Part shown: positions 24,160-31,654 of the stretch, piece after piece | How positions within the stretch are numbered: position 1 is the stretch's first letter | Layout of the letters: each line of letters opens with the position of its first letter | Assembly (NCBI GenBank): GCA_900754075.1 | Contig: CAAEBN010000044.1 | Span: 1-64,000, forward strand | Direction: 5' to 3' | DNA: 64,000 bases | Source of the DNA: an uncultured Collinsella sp. | GTDB lineage: Bacteria; Actinomycetota; Coriobacteriia; Coriobacteriales; Coriobacteriaceae | Notes under the pieces: model-generated | The model's database searches: none | What the model was told of the DNA's origin: nothing | Seen by the model: only the letters and a program-made list of their open reading frames with translations | Program-made: the position numbers and the translations under genes

Positions 24160-24197
24160 AACCTACCAAAATAAACCTGTCCCTTTTTGGCAGGTTA
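24160..24197 (-). terminator. Hairpin at the end of the BrxD-like gene (attenuator or terminator)
   Basis: AACCTACCAAAA (24160-24171) pairs with TTTTGGCAGGTT (24185-24196) with one mismatch. On the minus strand it starts in the stop codon of the BrxD-like gene and is followed by GGTTTTAT. It precedes the helicase start by about 80 nt, so it may reduce helicase expression. The loop contains GGGACAGGTTTATTTTG on the minus strand, a motif also seen at 54954-55026. Confidence 0.5.
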
Positions 24198-25499
24198 GAT
24201 GGTGAACTCGGCGAAGTTGCGGTCGTCGCCTGCGGTGCCGGTGTCATCTGTTGCGGCTGTCGGTGCCAGCGCGTCGCCACCAACGCTTTGCAGCAGCTCG
24301 GCTACGTTGGCGTCGGGGTTCTGACACAGGATATCGAGCAGCTCGATAAAGTCGCGGATGACCTCGCGGGGCGTCAGATGCGTGTCGGCCCCCACGCGGC
24401 CAAACTCAATCTTGAGGAAGTCCACCAAGTCGTTCTCGGTAAGCGTGGGCGTCCAGCCAAAGTAGCCGGCATGGATCTGCATGAGCTTTTCGATGAGCAC
24501 CAGCAGCTCCTCGTAGGTGAGCGGCTGCAGGCGGATGATGGGCGCGAGCATGTCTTTGAGATCATCGCGCGCAAAACGGCCCTGAGCGAGACGGCTCCGA
24601 AGGGCCTCGTAGGAAAAGACGCCGCGGCGGTGGTCCTCGATAGAGGTCGGCGTGCCGCCCATGATCACGCCCAGGTACTGCGCTTTGCCTTGGAGCGTGT
24701 CGTTGTACATGGTCAGGATCTTCTCGTAGTTATATTGGCGCGTAATCGCGTTGGGAATCTTGTATAGATTCACGAGCTCGTCGATGAGCACCAGCATGCC
24801 CTTGTAGCCGCTGCAGACCAAAAAACGTGCGATGAGCTTGACGTAGTCGTACCAGTCGTCGTCGCTGATGATGGTCGAGGAGCCCAACTCGGCGCGTGCC
24901 TCACTCTTGGTGCGGTACTCGCCGCGAATCCATTTGGTCACGCGACTCATAGCTTCTTCGTCACCCTCCGAGACGGCCGTGCGATAACGGCGGAGCATGC
25001 GGACAAAGTCAAAGCCGTGGACCATCTCTTCGAGTGGAGCGAGTTGGGCATTAACGGCAGACTCGTCGACGTCGGCACACGAGGCGACCCAGCGATCCAG
25101 AATAAGGTTGAGCGCACCGCCCTCGGGGCGCGTCTTGGTCGATATATTGCGGATGAGCTCGCGGTAGGTGGCAAGGCCCTGGCCCTGGCCGCCCTGTAGG
25201 CGGCGCTCAGGGGAAAGGTCGGCATCGGCGACCACAAAGCCCTCGCCCATGGCATGCGTTCGGATGGTCTGGAGCAAAAAGCTCTTGCCGGCGCCGTAGC
25301 GACCGACTAGGAAACGGAAGCTTGCGCCCCCATCGGCGATGAGGCTCAGGTCGGTGAGCAGAGCACGGATCTCGACCTCTCGCCCCACGGTGATATAGGG
25401 AAGGCCAATGCGCGGGACAACGCCGCCCTTGAGCGAGTTGAGAATGACGGCGGCGACGCGCTTGGGCACACGGGGTGCTGCGGATTCGGTATCACTCAT
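24195..25499 (-). CDS. BrxD-like ATP-binding protein (DUF2791)
   Basis: A 434-residue P-loop ATPase of the BREX BrxC/BrxD-type DUF2791 family. Walker A is GRYGAGKS (66-73) and Walker B is VLIDELVNLY (Asp240-Glu241). Further family segments are DLSPERRLQG and GGTPTSIEDHRRGVFSYEALRSRL. The Lys/Ser of Walker A and the acidic pair are intact, so the ATPase is likely active. The ATG overlaps the end of the TerB gene by 8 bp, implying translational coupling. The Lhr-like helicase follows after 116 bp containing a hairpin. In BREX type 2, brxD and brxHI occur side by side as here. Confidence 0.82.
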   Translation of the reverse strand: MSDTESAAPRVPKRVAAVILNSLKGGVVPRIGLPYITVGREVEIRALLTDLSLIADGGASFRFLVGRYGAGKSFLLQTIRTHAMGEGFVVADADLSPERRLQGGQGQGLATYRELIRNISTKTRPEGGALNLILDRWVASCADVDESAVNAQLAPLEEMVHGFDFVRMLRRYRTAVSEGDEEAMSRVTKWIRGEYRTKSEARAELGSSTIISDDDWYDYVKLIARFLVCSGYKGMLVLIDELVNLYKIPNAITRQYNYEKILTMYNDTLQGKAQYLGVIMGGTPTSIEDHRRGVFSYEALRSRLAQGRFARDDLKDMLAPIIRLQPLTYEELLVLIEKLMQIHAGYFGWTPTLTENDLVDFLKIEFGRVGADTHLTPREVIRDFIELLDILCQNPDANVAELLQSVGGDALAPTAATDDTGTAGDDRNFAEFTI

Positions 25500-27237
25500 G
25501 GTCTAAGTATCCTCTCACGTCTGCTTCGTAGTCCTCGATAATTTGCGGTCCTGCTGAGCCAAATTCAATAACGGTGTCGCCCACCAGGTCAAAGAGCGCT
25601 TCGTTGATGCTATCGACGAGCATGTCTTCACTCTTGCCCGACTGTGCTACCGCCGATGCCGTCTGCGCTGCGTTTTGCTCGAGGAGCGCTCGAAGATAGG
25701 CATCTGCGGCGGGGTCGAGTGCGGACGCGGTGTCGGCGGGCGTGGGCGCTGGTGCGAGGAGCGGTGCTACGACGTCAAACTGCTCGGTGGAGATGGTCGG
25801 CTCGCTAGCCTCGTCCTGCTGTATGGTCGTCACGACTGGTTCGGCGATCGTGTCAGCCACGGGCTCGGCTTCCCGTCGCTCGGCAACTGCCACCTCGGCA
25901 TCCGCAAGCGTGCCGTCCTCGCGCTCCTCGTCGATCAAAAGCGCCTCGCGCGTTTGTGCGGCGGCGCTTCGAATGTGCCCCAGCTGGCTCAGGTCGATAT
26001 CGATCTTGACGGGCTGATGCGCGGCATCCCATGAAAGCCATGCCGCGATCTCGTCATCGATAATCTTAGCCAGATATTTGGGAACCTTCTCTTCCTTAAG
26101 GGGATGGCTGGGGTCCAGTGCCAAGCGCAGGCGCTGATCGCAAGCGCGCATCATCTCACCGAGCTTGCTACTTTTTTGTCTACTGCCGTGGATGCGCATA
26201 CATTCCCAAAAGCCATTTTGGCAGCGGTAGATGTGAATGGGGTCCAGGCGATATTCACAGTTCTCGTGGCGCTCGGGCGCAAAGAACACGGCCGAGGCAA
26301 ACATGGTGTAGGGCATGGCCGTCTCCTCCCCAAACAAGCTCGCTACGATGCCGGTCTTTCGGTGCGTGTCATAGTAGCGCGCCATACGGACATACACGGC
26401 GCATGCCACGTGGCGCAGGTCGCGATGGTGGGAACGGTCGAGCCGTGAGTTATTCAGGTTGTACGTCGAGAGTGCGTCGATGGCAGCCATGAGCCGCTCC
26501 TCATGCGCCTCATCGGGCGGAAGGGGAAGCGTGGGCTCGGAGGTCTTGCGACGTTTGGGGGGCAGGTCCGACGGCGCCGGCGCGGGTACAAGGTCTCGTG
26601 CTGCGCAGCGCAGCTCGATGAGGGCGTTGTCGAATGCGACGGTTTTAGAGTCGCGAAGCAGCTTGGGGTCGAGCTCATGGAACACGGCGTAGTCCTGCAG
26701 CCACACGCGTGCGAACCGGTCGATGCCAGGTTCAAAGGCGCGATAGGCATCCCAAAATGCCTTAATCTTGCTAAAGCTATCGAGCGGATTATCTACGCCA
26801 ATGCCGCAAATCAATTCGTAAAGATAAAGAAAAGCAAACGAGGTCGATGTCTCCTCGATATTGCCGCGGCGCACTTGGGCACGCCAGGTAAAGTAGCCGC
26901 GCAACTGTCGATCGCTCATGGCATTGTAGGTGGGAAAGTACGACTTAAAGGTGCCGTTGTAGGGGCAATCGTCCTCGAAGTCGGCCATCAGCAGGCCTTG
27001 GCGGTAAAAGAGCTCCGCCTCCGATAGCCAACGTCCCGCGCCGCCTTTGGGATCCTCTTGCCAGCGTGATATCTCGCGCATCTTGCGGTACTGGTCGGGG
27101 AGGAAGTTCTGCATCTGACGACCGGTCTTGAGAATCGGCTCGTCAGCATAGATTTCGTTTGAGAAGCGGGCGGACTGATGGGTCCGGGCCTCGGCCATAA
27201 TGCGCTCGATGAGCATCTTGACGTCCTGGTCGGCCAC
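25492..27237 (-). CDS. TerB-N/TerB-C domain protein
   Basis: A 581-residue protein. The N-terminal half (about 15-230) carries conserved segments seen in TerB-N proteins (ARFSNEIYADEPILKTG, RWLSEAELFYRQG, YFTWRAQVRRG, YLYELICGIG). The next part (about 245-440) has TerB-C-like features (ERHENCEYRLDPIHIYRC, KVPKYLAKIIDDE), and the C-terminus is Ala/Glu/Asp-rich. Start is GTG 27237 with GGAGAGGAG upstream. Families with these domains are associated with stress or phage-defence operons. The gene starts the three-gene module; its role there is unknown, perhaps as sensor or scaffold. Confidence 0.75.
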   Translation of the reverse strand: MADQDVKMLIERIMAEARTHQSARFSNEIYADEPILKTGRQMQNFLPDQYRKMREISRWQEDPKGGAGRWLSEAELFYRQGLLMADFEDDCPYNGTFKSYFPTYNAMSDRQLRGYFTWRAQVRRGNIEETSTSFAFLYLYELICGIGVDNPLDSFSKIKAFWDAYRAFEPGIDRFARVWLQDYAVFHELDPKLLRDSKTVAFDNALIELRCAARDLVPAPAPSDLPPKRRKTSEPTLPLPPDEAHEERLMAAIDALSTYNLNNSRLDRSHHRDLRHVACAVYVRMARYYDTHRKTGIVASLFGEETAMPYTMFASAVFFAPERHENCEYRLDPIHIYRCQNGFWECMRIHGSRQKSSKLGEMMRACDQRLRLALDPSHPLKEEKVPKYLAKIIDDEIAAWLSWDAAHQPVKIDIDLSQLGHIRSAAAQTREALLIDEEREDGTLADAEVAVAERREAEPVADTIAEPVVTTIQQDEASEPTISTEQFDVVAPLLAPAPTPADTASALDPAADAYLRALLEQNAAQTASAVAQSGKSEDMLVDSINEALFDLVGDTVIEFGSAGPQIIEDYEADVRGYLDHE

Positions 27238-27326
27238 CGCCCTCTCCTCTCCCTATATGGTGTCGGTGACCTCATATCATAACACAGCATCAAACAGGTG
27301 TTCGAGATACCGCTATGTAGATAGAT
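27238..27326 (-). promoter_or_regulatory. Candidate promoter region for the TerB/BrxD/Lhr module
   Basis: On the minus strand TATGAT (complement of 27276-27281) is a fair -10 hexamer, about 40 bp upstream of the GTG start. The -35 match (CGAACA at 17-bp spacing) is poor. No operator symmetry is seen. Confidence 0.3.
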
Positions 27327-28043
27327 TTAGAACAAGAGGGCGTAGATGACCGCCACGACGACGGAGGGGAGCATATTGGCCGTGCGGAAGGTCTGAGGTC
27401 GAATAAGGTTAACGCCAACACAGAAGATGAGCATGGAGCCCACAAGCGAAAGGCTGTCGAGGGCTGCGGTGGTCATGATGGGGGAGAGTGCGCCGGCAAA
27501 AAGCGTGATCGTGCCCTGGAATACGGCAACGGGCAGGGCCGAGAAGATGCAGCCGCGGCCAAGCGAGGCCGTCATGGTGCAGACGATGATGCAGTCCAGC
27601 GCGCCCTTCAGGGCAAGCGTGGACCAGTCGCCGAGCAGGCCGTCCTGAATCGATCCTACGATGGCCATGGCGCCGATACACACGGTGAGCGATGCCGAGA
27701 CAAAGGCGTTGGTGAACTCGTTGTCACCCTCGCTGCCGGTTTTGCGCTTGAGCCATTCGCCGAGGTTCTCGATGGCGGCCTCCAGGTTGATGGCCTCGCC
27801 GATGAGCGAACCGAGGGCAAATGAGACGATAAGCATGGTGGTGCCGGTGGTCGCCAACGTCTCTCCATCGATAACGAGCATCTTTTGCATGGTGCCGCCC
27901 AGGCCGATAAACAGAACGCACAACCCCGACGCCTTCATGAGCGTGTCTTGGATGCGGGGCGTAATGAAGCGCCCACCCATGAGGCCCAGCAGACCGCCCG
28001 CGATCAAAAGCGCGACGTTGATGATCGTTCCTAAACCCGGCAT
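27327..28043 (-). CDS. DUF554-family integral membrane protein
   Basis: A 238-residue protein with about seven hydrophobic segments beginning GLGTIINVALLIAGGLLGL. Characteristic DUF554 segments are GSIQDGLLGD, a stretch with LKGALDCI, and FRTANMLPSVVVAV at the end. ATG 28043 (MPGLGT) has AGGAGGG 5 nt upstream, which is better than the in-frame ATG at 28067. The function of DUF554 is not established; a transporter role is assumed. It is a single gene between the TerB module and the exported-protein operon. Confidence 0.85.
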   Translation of the reverse strand: MPGLGTIINVALLIAGGLLGLMGGRFITPRIQDTLMKASGLCVLFIGLGGTMQKMLVIDGETLATTGTTMLIVSFALGSLIGEAINLEAAIENLGEWLKRKTGSEGDNEFTNAFVSASLTVCIGAMAIVGSIQDGLLGDWSTLALKGALDCIIVCTMTASLGRGCIFSALPVAVFQGTITLFAGALSPIMTTAALDSLSLVGSMLIFCVGVNLIRPQTFRTANMLPSVVVAVIYALLF

Positions 28044-28132
28044 GAACCCTCCTGTAATTGATGCCAACGCGGCAATCGTAGCAGAACGGGGAGGGGAGTG
28101 CTCAGTATCCGAGCCAAGCGGCGGTTAGCGGT

Positions 28133-29536
28133 CTAGGACAGGACGGGGCTAAAGTCGAAGCGCAGCGTCATAAGGTGCTGCGGGGATGCGATGGCTGCGG
28201 CAATGATGTCGGCATCTCGTGCACGATCGAACCCTTCAAGTTCCATTTGATAGGGGAAGTCTTCTTGGATACCGATGCGACGAGGAACCAAAAGCTTGGT
28301 TCCGTCGAATTCTTCGGTTCGCGTTCCGTCTGCTGCAACGGAATAAAGGTGTAACTTGGCGGTCGTTGTGGCATCAAGTGCCGAGATGGCTTGGATATCG
28401 TTCGATGCGCTCCTTGCTCCCATTGCTGTAAGTGCCGTAGGCGCGATGACTTCACCCGAAGGCAAAAAGACGAGCTCGACGGTATTGGGGAATGCGATAA
28501 GGATATTTTTGCGGCGGGGCGCATTGACAGCGACTGGCTCAATGCTTGTGGCATCGACGGTTTCCGTGTGGTCGAGCGCGACCATCATGCAACAGTTGCC
28601 TTCGTCGACATCTGGGGGAGCGGCAAAGTCCAGGCCGTCTTTCGGTTGGGGATCGCCTGGTTCGGTGGCGGTGCCGCCTGGCTTCTCGAGAGGGGCCGCA
28701 GCGTTGCCTTCTGATGATACATCGTCTGCATCGTCAACATGCGCCGGTGCGTCCGCGATCTCGTCTTTGGGGGATTTGTCATTATCGCTCGATATAGGAG
28801 CGGCAATCCCGACGGACCCCACTCCGTGCCATGTCATTTGGAGCAGCGCCGGATCGGCGAGAATGCGCTGCACGCCCGGCTCCTGGGCATCGATATTGAT
28901 GGGGGCGGGTTCTGATCCGCGCGTGAGGGTAAGCGAGCCCTTCTGCCTGTTGCTTTGAGCTTCTTGGTCATCCGCGTCGCCAGCGTAGAACAGCAAAGGC
29001 GCATCTCCCGTTGCGATGGCTTCGGTGTTCGCCTTGGTCAGTCGCAGCGATGCCGTAAAGGAGATGATGGGCTGCGCGCCATCGACATTCGAGGGAACGC
29101 AGCCCAGGCATACACCCCCTCCTTCTTCTTCATGGGCCGCGCTGTCGAAGACGACCTTCGCCCCGTTCGCCGAGTCATCGACCGAGGCAATATCGATGCG
29201 CAACTCTAAGTCGCATGGGTCGCCATCGGCGTCGACTGCAGCCGATTTCCATGTGCAGATGGCACAGCCTGTCTGGGGACCGTTCTCCTTGTCCGGTCGC
29301 TTGATATCCACGACTATCGAGTCGACCGTATTGCGGTGAAGACATCCCGAGGTTCGGACCGTGGCGCGTGCGAGCGAAAAACGTTGGCAGGCGACGATAC
29401 CCGACGAATTCGCCACGGGGTTCAGAGCTTGCGGTAAGGAGTTTGCCGTGGCGGGCGTCGCCCAAGCGGCGAGAGGCATACCGCTCGCCAGTGCGCTGCA
29501 GAGCGCGGCAACGGGCAAAAGGTTTTTGGGTGCCAT
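28133..29536 (-). CDS. Secreted protein of unknown function, cysteine-containing
   Basis: A 467-residue exported protein. Residues 1-27 are a signal peptide ending ...LAAWA. Cysteine pairs (CLH, CAIC, CLGC, CCMM) suggest disulfides or metal binding. An Asp/Glu/Pro-rich low-complexity linker lies around 255-310. TAGGAGAACC precedes the ATG. It is the last gene of a minus-strand operon of exported proteins (31309 to 28133). No family recognised. No LPxTG motif or C-terminal hydrophobic anchor is seen, so it is probably released or held by interactions. Confidence 0.7.
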   Translation of the reverse strand: MAPKNLLPVAALCSALASGMPLAAWATPATANSLPQALNPVANSSGIVACQRFSLARATVRTSGCLHRNTVDSIVVDIKRPDKENGPQTGCAICTWKSAAVDADGDPCDLELRIDIASVDDSANGAKVVFDSAAHEEEGGGVCLGCVPSNVDGAQPIISFTASLRLTKANTEAIATGDAPLLFYAGDADDQEAQSNRQKGSLTLTRGSEPAPINIDAQEPGVQRILADPALLQMTWHGVGSVGIAAPISSDNDKSPKDEIADAPAHVDDADDVSSEGNAAAPLEKPGGTATEPGDPQPKDGLDFAAPPDVDEGNCCMMVALDHTETVDATSIEPVAVNAPRRKNILIAFPNTVELVFLPSGEVIAPTALTAMGARSASNDIQAISALDATTTAKLHLYSVAADGTRTEEFDGTKLLVPRRIGIQEDFPYQMELEGFDRARDADIIAAAIASPQHLMTLRFDFSPVLS

Positions 29537-29575
29537 GGTTCTCCTATCTATTCCGCGTACTCCGGTTATGCTTGG

Positions 29576-29836
29576 CTATTGGTTGCGTTTGATGTGCAGG
29601 CCAAGGCACGTCAGTCCTGCTCCCACCGTGGCGGCGCCCACCGCAATGAGTTGCCGGGTGTCGCTCGTCTGAGCGAGCGGCTCGTGACGGCTGCCGCGAT
29701 TAAGGCCCGAAAGGTCGACGGTCACTTCTGTGGCCGCCTGCGCTTGCTCTTGTTGAGCAAAGGCCATGGCAGGTGCGGACGCCAAGATGCCGACGATGGC
29801 GGCCAGTGCGATCGCCTTAGGACGTGGCGTGCGCAC
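29576..29836 (-). CDS. Small exported protein with sortase-like C-terminus
   Basis: An 86-residue product. It begins with a signal peptide (about 5-27, ending ...PAMAFA) and ends LAQTSDTRQLIAVGAATVGA..., then a hydrophobic stretch and HIKRNQ. A short motif, a membrane span and a basic tail is the layout of a cell-wall sorting signal, although LAQTS departs from LPxTG. The mature part is only about 30 residues. The start is GTG 29836, overlapping the preceding gene by 20 bp; the ribosome-binding site is weak. It may be a small surface anchor or spacer. Confidence 0.55.
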   Translation of the reverse strand: MRTPRPKAIALAAIVGILASAPAMAFAQQEQAQAATEVTVDLSGLNRGSRHEPLAQTSDTRQLIAVGAATVGAGLTCLGLHIKRNQ

Positions 29837-30419
29837 CGGGCTCGACCGTCCAGGTGATGCTTGCCACTTGATCTCCCGTACCGGTGGCGTGGTAGATGTC
29901 ACGCGTGACGCGGGCGACGTGGCCGCTCACATTGAGCTTGATTTTGTCCGTTCCGTCGGCAATGCCCTGGTACTTCATGTCGAAGTTTGCGTCTTTGGAA
30001 AGATCGAGGCCCGTAGTCTGAGTCGCCGAGCTGGCATCCTTTTCTGCATTATCGGGGCCAACCTTAAAATCGATGGAGTTCTGGGCCGAGCCCGTCTTTG
30101 CGTCTGCAACGATTGCCCAGTCGTTCTTGGCCGTGACCTTCATGTTAGTGACGTGGATGCCATATGCCGAGAGGTTGTCGATGGTAATCGTCTTGTCGGA
30201 GGGTCCTACAAGCTTTCCGTCGGCTTGGGCGGCAAAGGGGATGACCGTTGGCGCCTTAAACGAAACATTGCTAATGTCGGCCTTCACCGTCACATCGGTG
30301 GTTCCAACGCGCACCTCTGCCATGGCCGCCGTTGGCGCGGCGCCCATCGCAAGTGCGAGCGTAAGCCCTGCGCCCACGGCGAGTGCCCTGGCTCCGCTCA
30401 GGTTCATGGGTGTGTTCAT
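29817..30419 (-). CDS. Secreted beta-rich protein of unknown function
   Basis: A 200-residue exported protein with signal peptide (about 9-34, ending ...AAMA). The mature part alternates short strands (VRVGTTDVTVKADISNVSF, ITIDNLSAYGIHVTNMKVT) and ends ASITWTVEPG. The layout resembles small cell-surface beta-sandwich domains; a WxL-type similarity is possible but the diagnostic pair of WxL motifs is not clear. AAAGGAT precedes the ATG. It is the third gene of the exported-protein operon, 87 bp after the previous one. Confidence 0.6.
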   Translation of the reverse strand: MNTPMNLSGARALAVGAGLTLALAMGAAPTAAMAEVRVGTTDVTVKADISNVSFKAPTVIPFAAQADGKLVGPSDKTITIDNLSAYGIHVTNMKVTAKNDWAIVADAKTGSAQNSIDFKVGPDNAEKDASSATQTTGLDLSKDANFDMKYQGIADGTDKIKLNVSGHVARVTRDIYHATGTGDQVASITWTVEPGAHATS

Positions 30420-30506
30420 AATCGATCCTTTCTGCTCGTCACGGACTGTTTCCGTGATGGTTGGACGAATGGGGGCAGGGTGCTGCCCCTGCGTGCGCGT
30501 CGGCCA

Positions 30507-31016
30507 CTAGCCTTCTGCCTGGGCCACCCGCACTTTGACGCGCGTCGGATTGCCGTGGGTGTCGTAGGTCTTGGCATCGAGTGCCTGAATCTCGATATAT
30601 GCCTCGCCTTCTTTGATGTCGCCGGCGGGGCACGTCTCGATTGTCTTGCCGGTCTCGACCACGCCGGATTCGTACATGGTCTCGTCGTTTTGGATGACGC
30701 GGAATCGCTGGGGAAATTTATTGTCTTGGACGTTTTGCACGTTGACGCGCAGCTTGCCGTCCTCCTGCAGCTGAGCGACCGGCGCGACCGAAATCGTCAT
30801 CATGTTGTCGCGGACGATGGCGTCGAGCTCATCTTGGATTTCCTGACGCGTTTTGCCCTCGGCCGTCGTGACTGAGGCGCCCGCCTCGGGTACGGGCTGC
30901 GACTGCCAAGCGTATAGTCCTACGGCGACAAGGGCGCAGATGATGGCCAAGCAGGCAACGATGAGCTTCTTGCGATGCCCCAGGCCTGCAAAGTGGGGTG
31001 GCCTCTTCGCGCTCAT
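30507..31016 (-). CDS. Membrane-anchored extracytoplasmic protein of unknown function
   Basis: A 169-residue protein with an N-terminal membrane segment (about 18-40, KKLIVACLAIICALVAVGLY) and an extracytoplasmic part with strand-rich segments (KLRVNVQNVQDN, TRVKVRVAQAEG). ATG 31016 overlaps the preceding gene's stop (ATGA), indicating coupling. A much longer open frame up to 31334 is mostly antisense-like arginine-rich sequence and is rejected. No family recognised. It probably works with the two secreted proteins downstream. Confidence 0.6.
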   Translation of the reverse strand: MSAKRPPHFAGLGHRKKLIVACLAIICALVAVGLYAWQSQPVPEAGASVTTAEGKTRQEIQDELDAIVRDNMMTISVAPVAQLQEDGKLRVNVQNVQDNKFPQRFRVIQNDETMYESGVVETGKTIETCPAGDIKEGEAYIEIQALDAKTYDTHGNPTRVKVRVAQAEG

Positions 31017-31309
31017 GCGGCATCCTTGGCGGTATAGACGCGCGCGAACGTGGACGGGTCCGCTCCAAAGAGCATGTGAAGCATCAGGCGGCGCGAGTAG
31101 ACGAGCTCTTCGAAGTCGGGAGGGAGCTCGATGTCGTGGGTATGCGCGATGTGGTGGGCGAGCGCCGAGAACGACTCGGGGTCGCAGATCACATCGGTAG
31201 TAACGTGGTAGACCGCCGTATCGGGGAATGCCTCTTCGTCGAAAGGCAGGAGATGGGGATCGTCGTCGACTTCGATGGCGATGCCGTACTGGGGCCAGTA
31301 ATATGCCAT
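31013..31309 (-). CDS. Small cytoplasmic protein with a PD-(D/E)XK-like fragment, first gene of exported-protein operon
   Basis: A 98-residue protein starting MAYYWPQYGIAIEVDDDPHL. The WPxYGIAIEVDDDPH segment resembles the core strand and acidic residues of DUF559-type nuclease folds common in Coriobacteria, but the protein is too short for a complete domain, so it could be a truncated or derived form. GGGAGG lies before the ATG. It overlaps the next gene by 4 bp. Function unknown. Confidence 0.5.
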   Translation of the reverse strand: MAYYWPQYGIAIEVDDDPHLLPFDEEAFPDTAVYHVTTDVICDPESFSALAHHIAHTHDIELPPDFEELVYSRRLMLHMLFGADPSTFARVYTAKDAA

Positions 31310-31654
31310 GGGAACCTCCCTGCTTCTGGGCCAAAACTTCTATCGGTTTTGGCTGTCGACGCCGACCGTATCAGCCGCTACTTGACCAATTTCTGACCAA
31401 ATGCTTGACGGATTGGCGTCTCCGCAGGTAAAAGGCGGCAAAAAATACTCCAACTTTTTTCGAGCGACATTTACGCGATCGGCGACGGCGGGGCCATATG
31501 TGTCAAAAGCATCGTCTGCCGAGGAAATCTAGCCACTCGCCGAATTGCACGAACGTAAAAATCGCCAATTATGGAGACGATCTCGAACACGTCGACGAAA
31601 CGATGCGGTAACATCTCCCTGCAAACACTGTAGTTAGCTAAAGGGGGAGTTCGC
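31310..31654. other. Divergent intergenic region with hairpin and repeat-like motif
   Basis: No protein gene is credible. GCCAAAAC/GTTTTGGC forms a hairpin at about 31331-31354. On the minus strand AAAAAAGTTGGAGTATTTTTTG is followed by TTTTACCTGCGG (around 31431-31463). The latter 11-mer is shared with the 120-bp elements, and the former resembles their arm. Promoters for the flanking divergent transcripts must lie here; none is clear. AAGGGGGAG at 31641 is the ribosome-binding site of the dehydrogenase. Confidence 0.35.

Noticed and set aside
21631..27237. Complete BREX system
   Set aside because: Only BrxD-like and BrxHI-like genes are found; no PglX, PglZ, BrxA/B or BrxC/PglY-sized protein is present in the window.
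31017..31334. Arginine-rich extension of the membrane-anchored protein at 30507
   Set aside because: Overlaps the 98-residue gene in another frame and has no ribosome-binding site; ATG 31016 with the ATGA overlap is far more likely.
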